Assembly (NCBI GenBank): GCA_027577415.1
Contig: JANBQS010000843.1
Span: 1 to 11,307, forward strand
Direction of reading: 5' to 3'
Length of the DNA stretch: 11,307 bases
Origin: Coemansia sp. RSA 922
Taxonomy: Eukaryota > Kickxellomycota > Kickxellomycetes > Kickxellales > Kickxellaceae
The notes under the pieces were generated by a model. That model was given only the letters and a program-made list of their open reading frames with translations, was not told the origin of the DNA and ran no database searches. This document shows, in pieces, positions 7,180 to 11,307 of the stretch (its first letter is position 1; every line of letters begins with the position of its first letter). A program made the position numbers and the translations under genes.

Positions 7180-8655
7180 TTACTCTTCTTCTTCTTCTTC
7201 GCTTTCTGATGGAGCAATATCAAAAACCATTGCTATTTCTTGACGAGACACCGGAGCCATATGATTCAAAAACTTGACAAAACGCAAAGTACCCTCATCG
7301 CGCAGTACCAGAGATAGTGAGTTTGATTCAGGGGCGATTCTCAACAACTCATCTTTATCCGCGATATAATGCGTAGCACCACCCCACGTATCCTCCCACT
7401 CCAATTCGGTATGCTGCAGGGAGAGCGAGACGTCGAGACCGAATGGTTCTTGAACCTGATCGTGAATCAAAGTATAATGCCCATGCTCGAACTTTCGCAA
7501 CTGCTGTGACGCCTTCACAGTATCGATAGAGGTTAGTGCTGCCAGGAGACGGGCAAAAGCCGACGACCTGAGAAACACCAATAGAGAAGCTAAAGTCGAC
7601 TGTGGTAGCGGCGATAGCTCTAGGTATCTGCGCAAATGGGGCGGCCCTAAAAGCGTAGTGTCTGTAGAGTCAGTTTCGGCGATAACCTGTGCGTAAATAT
7701 CTGGGACTAGGAACTGACGCAGTTGGACGCTACTCTGGTCTAAGAACATGTCTTGAATCCGGTCCTGAGTCTTGGACGACAGGTAATCAGGGTTAACCCA
7801 TTTAGCGCACTCCACATAATCGTCGTTGAAAGGCAGGAACGCAGGCAACAGCGATGGCGACAACGACTGGTCCTCAGCAGGCAGTGGCGGAGTAGTGGCG
7901 CCGTAGAACCATCCGGTAACAGACCAGCGTTCGCGAGAGGGATCACTGACAGTAATCTCCTCCACAGTGTGAAAGGACACAAGGCCAGTGAGGAAAAACC
8001 CCAAAGAATTAAACTCTGGCGTCAGTCTAGCCACAACCTCACTAGGCTGACCCCGACTATCGTTCGTATAGAGACCCAATGCACCACCGTCTTCTTCTGA
8101 CCACTGCTCATCGACCAAATATATAATATAGGCAATACGACGCACCAACTTGCCTCTCTGCACATCATCATCGTGACAAAGCAAATGCCCACCCTTTTTA
8201 TACCTCTGTGCTGCAATATCCAAATGACCACGCGCCAGCTCTGTACCCGTCAATGTCTCCATTAGCGAAACGAATTGATCACTAGCCAGATAATCACGAA
8301 GCGCCTTTATATGCGGCAAAGGATTCAGTGCCAGGTCATCGGTCTGATGGAATGTGTAGAGATCGTTGGATCGCTCGTGCCATGGCAAAGTTAAGAGTTC
8401 GGTTTTGAGTGAGTGGAGAAACTCGGCTGGTAGTATGTTTTGTAACTTTGCTGTATGGAATGGATGCGCGAGTATTGTTCCGCAGGCTGTAGAGTCCGGT
8501 GAAGTGTGCGTGTAGGGAGTGGTTAGGTCGGAGGTGAAGGCGGCGCCGAAGGGTTTGGTAAAATCGGCGGTCAGATACCATGGGTTTATGCTCACTGAGG
8601 GAGGTTTGGTAAGGGTGGAGCTGCTGCGGTGGCGTTTTTCGGCGGGAGGATCCAT
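7180..8655 (-). CDS. ofd1: Prolyl hydroxylase Ofd1/Tpa1 family (2-oxoglutarate/Fe(II) oxygenase)
   Basis: This 491-residue protein matches Ofd1 (fission yeast), Tpa1 (budding yeast) and human OGFOD1, which hydroxylate a proline of ribosomal protein uS12 (Rps23). Ofd1 also controls the sterol/hypoxia factor Sre1, and Tpa1 affects translation termination and mRNA decay. The catalytic double-stranded beta-helix spans about residues 57-253. Iron ligands are H161 and D163 (HDDD) and H229 (VSFHTVEEI). R243 in RWSVTGWFY is the expected 2-oxoglutarate-binding arginine. The non-catalytic C-terminal domain follows (about 275-478), closing with an acidic tail SESEEEEEE (483-491). A basic KRHR at 7-10 could be a nuclear signal. 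Length is close to Ofd1. The ATG at 8653-8655 is preceded by GAA, a good context. The catalytic set is complete, so the enzyme should be active and oxygen-dependent. Confidence 0.95.
   Translation of the reverse strand: MDPPAEKRHRSSSTLTKPPSVSINPWYLTADFTKPFGAAFTSDLTTPYTHTSPDSTACGTILAHPFHTAKLQNILPAEFLHSLKTELLTLPWHERSNDLYTFHQTDDLALNPLPHIKALRDYLASDQFVSLMETLTGTELARGHLDIAAQRYKKGGHLLCHDDDVQRGKLVRRIAYIIYLVDEQWSEEDGGALGLYTNDSRGQPSEVVARLTPEFNSLGFFLTGLVSFHTVEEITVSDPSRERWSVTGWFYGATTPPLPAEDQSLSPSLLPAFLPFNDDYVECAKWVNPDYLSSKTQDRIQDMFLDQSSVQLRQFLVPDIYAQVIAETDSTDTTLLGPPHLRRYLELSPLPQSTLASLLVFLRSSAFARLLAALTSIDTVKASQQLRKFEHGHYTLIHDQVQEPFGLDVSLSLQHTELEWEDTWGGATHYIADKDELLRIAPESNSLSLVLRDEGTLRFVKFLNHMAPVSRQEIAMVFDIAPSESEEEEEE
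7185..7199 (-). repeat. (CTT)5 microsatellite encoding the acidic tail
   Basis: Five CTT units (GAA/GAG frame on the minus strand) encode the terminal glutamate run of the Ofd1/Tpa1 protein, just before its TAA. The length of the acidic tail could drift by slippage. Confidence 0.65.
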
Positions 8656-8768
8656 TTCAGCAAGACTAGTAATAAATTTTAAAAGATTGATTTGAAAGAA
8701 AAAAAACTGGAAAAAAAGAGGAACTTCTATTTTTTTTTCTTTATTTCGTGCGGTGAATCAAATCACAG

Positions 8769-8773
8769 CCAAT
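8769..8773 (+). promoter_or_regulatory. CCAAT box
   Basis: GCCAATCA fits the extended consensus bound by the Hap2/3/5 (NF-Y) complex. It lies about 115 bp from the ofd1 start codon and 225 bp from the MED14 start codon, plausible distances for a shared activator site. The core is short, so confidence is limited. Confidence 0.35.
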
Positions 8774-8781
8774 CACGAACA

Positions 8782-8809
8782 ACACGCTTTGAAGAGAGAA
8801 AGAGCGTGT
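8782..8809. repeat. Inverted repeat in the divergent promoter
   Basis: ACACGCT (8782-8788) and AGCGTGT (8803-8809) are exact reverse complements 14 bases apart, with a purine-rich spacer. The arms could be two sites for one factor in opposite orientation, matching the divergent genes, or a weak hairpin. A 7 bp arm can arise by chance. Confidence 0.4.
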
Positions 8810-8998
8810 CACAAGTGAAAATTTCAAATTTTTATTCTTTTTGTTAATTAATTAATTTATTTTTACTCTATTATCTTTTTTCCCCTTTCGCATGTACGTA
8901 CTCTTCTAACTATCAAAACACGTCCTTTTTATTTTCTTATTGGGAACAGAAAGTGATGCTAATTCATAAAGATTGTAGTATTTTTTTATTAGAAAAAA

Positions 8999-11307
8999 AT
9001 GTGGCCGACAGTACAGCGAGTGCCATCGCAAGTAGAGTCTGCTACACCGGGAAACACAGAGCAGCAAGTGTTCAGCAGCAGGGCCAACAGCATGGACATT
9101 AACGGCGATAGCGAGTCACAACAACAGCGCCAACAGCAAGTGACTTTGCAAAGGCAACACAACAGCGACAACGATGGGTCGTCTGACGGCAACACTATGT
9201 CGGCGGATGAGCTGCCGCAGATAAACGTGCAAATGGTTCAGCTGAGCGAAATACTCGAGCGACTAGTAACGTTTGCGTACACAGAGCTCGTAACACTGGT
9301 AGACACGCTGCCGAGCCGCGGGGAAGGCGAGCGGCGGAAAGAGCTTTTGAACTACACCGAGCACATGTCGTCGCTGCTGACAAAGCTGCTGGTGCTGGTG
9401 CGGTGGGCCAAAAACGCGCGGCACATTCAAAAGTGCCAAAACTCAATCGCGTATCTCGACTCGCAGAACCGGTACTTTGAGTGCTCGGTGGACAGCATCT
9501 ACGCGGCGTTTCTGTCGATGCCCAACGTGCGCATGCGCAACTACGATGTGGGCAACGCAGTGGACATCCTGACCACCGGGAGCTACCAGCGGCTGCCGCT
9601 GGCTATTTCGCGCCACGTAAGCAAGCCCCGGCTTAGCAGGCGCCAGGTAGGAAAGACGCTGCTGGCCATCGACGACATTATTCGCAGCCGCATGCTGGGC
9701 GGCGAGGCGGTGCCTGTGGCGATGCGACAGTATGCGATTGGCGGAGGGCGGATTGTCTTTTGTGTCGAGGGCGAGTTTGAGGCGACGCTGACGCTGCTGC
9801 AGCACGGCAAGGACATTCCGTGGCATGTGGTGGGCGTCAAGCTGCTGGTGGGCGACGACCAGCAGCAGCAGCCGGCGAACAACTGGGCGCTGGTGGAGCG
9901 GGCGCAGCAGATTCTGGTCGAGGCGTCCTCGGCGCCCAGCGACGACGAGGCCGTGCCGCAGCTGGCGCAGCTGTACGACTTTCTGCACCGGCAGAGCCTG
10001 GCGGTGCTGCTGGAGACGGTGGCGCGGCAGGCGGCGACGCTGCGGCGCACGCGGTGGGAGGGCGCGCTGCAGGCCGAGATGACCGGCGACCGGTCGGCGC
10101 TGGTGCTGCGCTACTGGGCGTCGGGGCGGGCGGCAGCGGGGCTCGGCTCGGGGGGCAACTCCATCGAGCTGCGAGTCGTGGGGCTGCCAGTGCCGCGGCC
10201 GATCCACGCGGCGGCCGAGGCGGGGGCGCAGGCGGCGGCCGTGGCGGGCGACGGGGAGTTTGCGCGCATGGAGCGCGGGCGGCGCGACCTGATTCCAAAG
10301 GCCGGGCTGCGCGTGGCGTGGGCGGCGCACGCCGGGCTCGCGGCGCCGCAGGCCTGGCAGCACACGGCAGCCGGGCTGAGCGAGGCGGGCGACATGCGGC
10401 TGCGGCTGGACTCGTCGGCCGTCGACGTCGAGCGGCTGCTGCGGCAGGCGACGTGGCAGCACGCGCTGGCCATCCTCGAGGGCCTGCACGCCGCCGTGGC
10501 CGCGTCGCTGGGCGCAGCGGCCGCGCAGCTGGCGTTTGTGGCGGCGTCGGGCGCCGAAGTCGCTGCGGACGACGCGGCTCGGCTCGCAGCGACGCCTCGG
10601 CTGCGCGCGTGGTTCCGGCTGGGCGAGGGCGCGGTCGACGTCACGGTCGACGGCGTGTCAGGGCGGCTGGGCGTGCGGGCGGCGGCGGGCGGCGCGGCGC
10701 TGGGGGCGGGGCTGGTGGCGCAGCTGGGCGAGCGCGCCAACCGCAGCCCGTGGCGCATGGCCGAGCTTCTGGTGGACCTGCGCGCGGGGCTGGCGCTGGC
10801 GGACCTGGACGCGCTGGCCGAGCGCGCGCTGGGGCTGCGGCGGCAGGAGCACGCGGGCGGCGGGTTTCCGCTGCGCGTGGCGCAGGCCGACGCCGACATG
10901 CTGGCGCGCGACGTCGGCGGGCTGGCGCAGCGGCTGCGGTTCTACCGCGTCGAGGGCACCGAGGGCGGCGGCGAGTGGTTCGTCATGGCGGCCATGACCG
11001 ACCGGCTGCGGTTCCGCCTGGTGTGCCTGGGTGGCGGCGGCCTGGTGCGCGGCGTCACGCAGGTCGAGGCGCTGCAGGTTGACCGGCTGTTTGCGTCGGT
11101 GGCGCGGCGGCTGTCGGGCGCGCCGTCGAGCTGCGCGCGCGCCGAGGCGATGCTGGCCGGGCGCACGGCCATCGGGCTGGACTACGTCAACGCGCTGGCG
11201 TCGGCCGTGCGCGCGCGGCTGGCGGTGCGCGCCATCCAGGCGCAGCTGGCGGCGCGGCGCATCCCCTACGCCGTGCGCCTGCCAAAGTTCTCGACGTCGC
11301 CGCACGG
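8999..11307 (+). CDS. MED14: Mediator complex subunit 14 (MED14/Rgr1), 3' end beyond the window
   Basis: This frame stays open from 8999 to the window edge (769 codons and two bases), so the gene is cut on the right. MED14 is the scaffold that joins the Mediator head, middle and tail modules for RNA polymerase II transcription. The family's N-terminal region is recognisable: LPQINVQMVQLSEILERLVT (72-91), YTELVTLVDTLPS (94-106), LLTKLLVLVRWAKNARHIQK (126-145) and VDILTTGSYQRLP (188-200). Residues 1-70 are a Gln/Ser-rich low-complexity extension. The ATG at 8999 is the first possible start because an in-frame TAG lies at 8990-8992; later ATGs at 9092 and 9197 would still precede the conserved domain. 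The remainder (from about residue 300) is Ala/Arg/Gly/Leu-rich and poorly recognisable, following the very high GC content. Budding yeast Rgr1 is about 1,080 residues, so a few hundred may be missing. Confidence 0.92.
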   Translation, partial: MWPTVQRVPSQVESATPGNTEQQVFSSRANSMDINGDSESQQQRQQQVTLQRQHNSDNDGSSDGNTMSADELPQINVQMVQLSEILERLVTFAYTELVTLVDTLPSRGEGERRKELLNYTEHMSSLLTKLLVLVRWAKNARHIQKCQNSIAYLDSQNRYFECSVDSIYAAFLSMPNVRMRNYDVGNAVDILTTGSYQRLPLAISRHVSKPRLSRRQVGKTLLAIDDIIRSRMLGGEAVPVAMRQYAIGGGRIVFCVEGEFEATLTLLQHGKDIPWHVVGVKLLVGDDQQQQPANNWALVERAQQILVEASSAPSDDEAVPQLAQLYDFLHRQSLAVLLETVARQAATLRRTRWEGALQAEMTGDRSALVLRYWASGRAAAGLGSGGNSIELRVVGLPVPRPIHAAAEAGAQAAAVAGDGEFARMERGRRDLIPKAGLRVAWAAHAGLAAPQAWQHTAAGLSEAGDMRLRLDSSAVDVERLLRQATWQHALAILEGLHAAVAASLGAAAAQLAFVAASGAEVAADDAARLAATPRLRAWFRLGEGAVDVTVDGVSGRLGVRAAAGGAALGAGLVAQLGERANRSPWRMAELLVDLRAGLALADLDALAERALGLRRQEHAGGGFPLRVAQADADMLARDVGGLAQRLRFYRVEGTEGGGEWFVMAAMTDRLRFRLVCLGGGGLVRGVTQVEALQVDRLFASVARRLSGAPSSCARAEAMLAGRTAIGLDYVNALASAVRARLAVRAIQAQLAARRIPYAVRLPKFSTSPH

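Larger units (their letters stand above)
8656..8998. promoter_or_regulatory. Divergent promoter region of ofd1 and MED14
   Basis: This 343 bp spacer is the only upstream sequence for both genes, so it must carry both promoters unless elements lie inside the coding regions. It is AT-rich, with A runs nearest ofd1, a TTAATTAATTAATT stretch near 8843-8856 and T runs near MED14. A CCAAT core sits at 8769-8773 and a short inverted repeat at 8782-8809. No strong TATA box is evident for either gene, fitting housekeeping promoters. Confidence 0.65.

Noticed and set aside
9443..10489. Long antisense frame (348 codons) under MED14, and several other long frames on both strands in 9820-11305
   Set aside because: Very high GC removes stop codons in all frames. 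The translations are Arg/Ala/Pro/Gly-rich with no recognisable domain. The MED14 frame explains the region.
1..11307. CRISPR array, terminal inverted repeats, LTRs or transposase
   Set aside because: No regularly spaced repeats, no long direct or inverted repeats and no recognisable transposase, integrase or reverse transcriptase motifs were seen on either strand.

Overview
The window looks like nuclear DNA of a fungus. It holds five protein-coding genes, all uninterrupted (no intron is needed to explain any of them), separated by AT-rich spacers with poly-A/poly-T tracts and pyrimidine-rich leaders. MED14, an Ofd1/Tpa1-type prolyl hydroxylase and a mitochondrial AUH-type hydratase together rule out bacteria. 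The intron-poor layout and the small PhnZ-like HD protein would suit an early-diverging lineage such as Kickxellomycotina, but that placement is a guess.

Layout: 1-765 is non-coding leader or promoter. 766-1701 (+) is a mitochondrial AUH-type enoyl-CoA hydratase (3-methylglutaconyl-CoA hydratase, leucine breakdown). 1702-3645 is a 1.9 kb spacer with no convincing gene; it contains a degenerate tRNA-like patch, a short tandem repeat and, at its right end, a clear TATA box. 3646-4257 (+) is a small PhnZ/TmpB-like HD-domain protein that has lost several metal-binding histidines. 4258-4943 is spacer. 4944-7154 (+) is a large nuclear-looking protein of unknown function, with an acidic N-terminal half carrying two SUMO-interaction-like motifs, a long coiled coil and a basic TP-rich tail. 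It converges tail-to-tail, only 25 bp apart, with 7180-8655 (-), the 2-oxoglutarate oxygenase Ofd1/Tpa1. That gene shares a 343 bp divergent promoter with 8999-11307 (+), the Mediator scaffold subunit MED14, which runs off the right edge.

The genes do not form a pathway. AUH is metabolic and mitochondrial. Ofd1/Tpa1 (ribosomal protein hydroxylation, oxygen-linked control of translation and transcription) and MED14 (RNA polymerase II transcription) are housekeeping regulators that share a promoter region. The HD protein stands alone behind a TATA promoter. No mobile element, CRISPR array, virus or novel multi-gene system was found. The points most worth a second look are the HD-domain protein with substituted ligands, the uncharacterised SIM/coiled-coil/TP protein, and the steep rise in GC content inside MED14.
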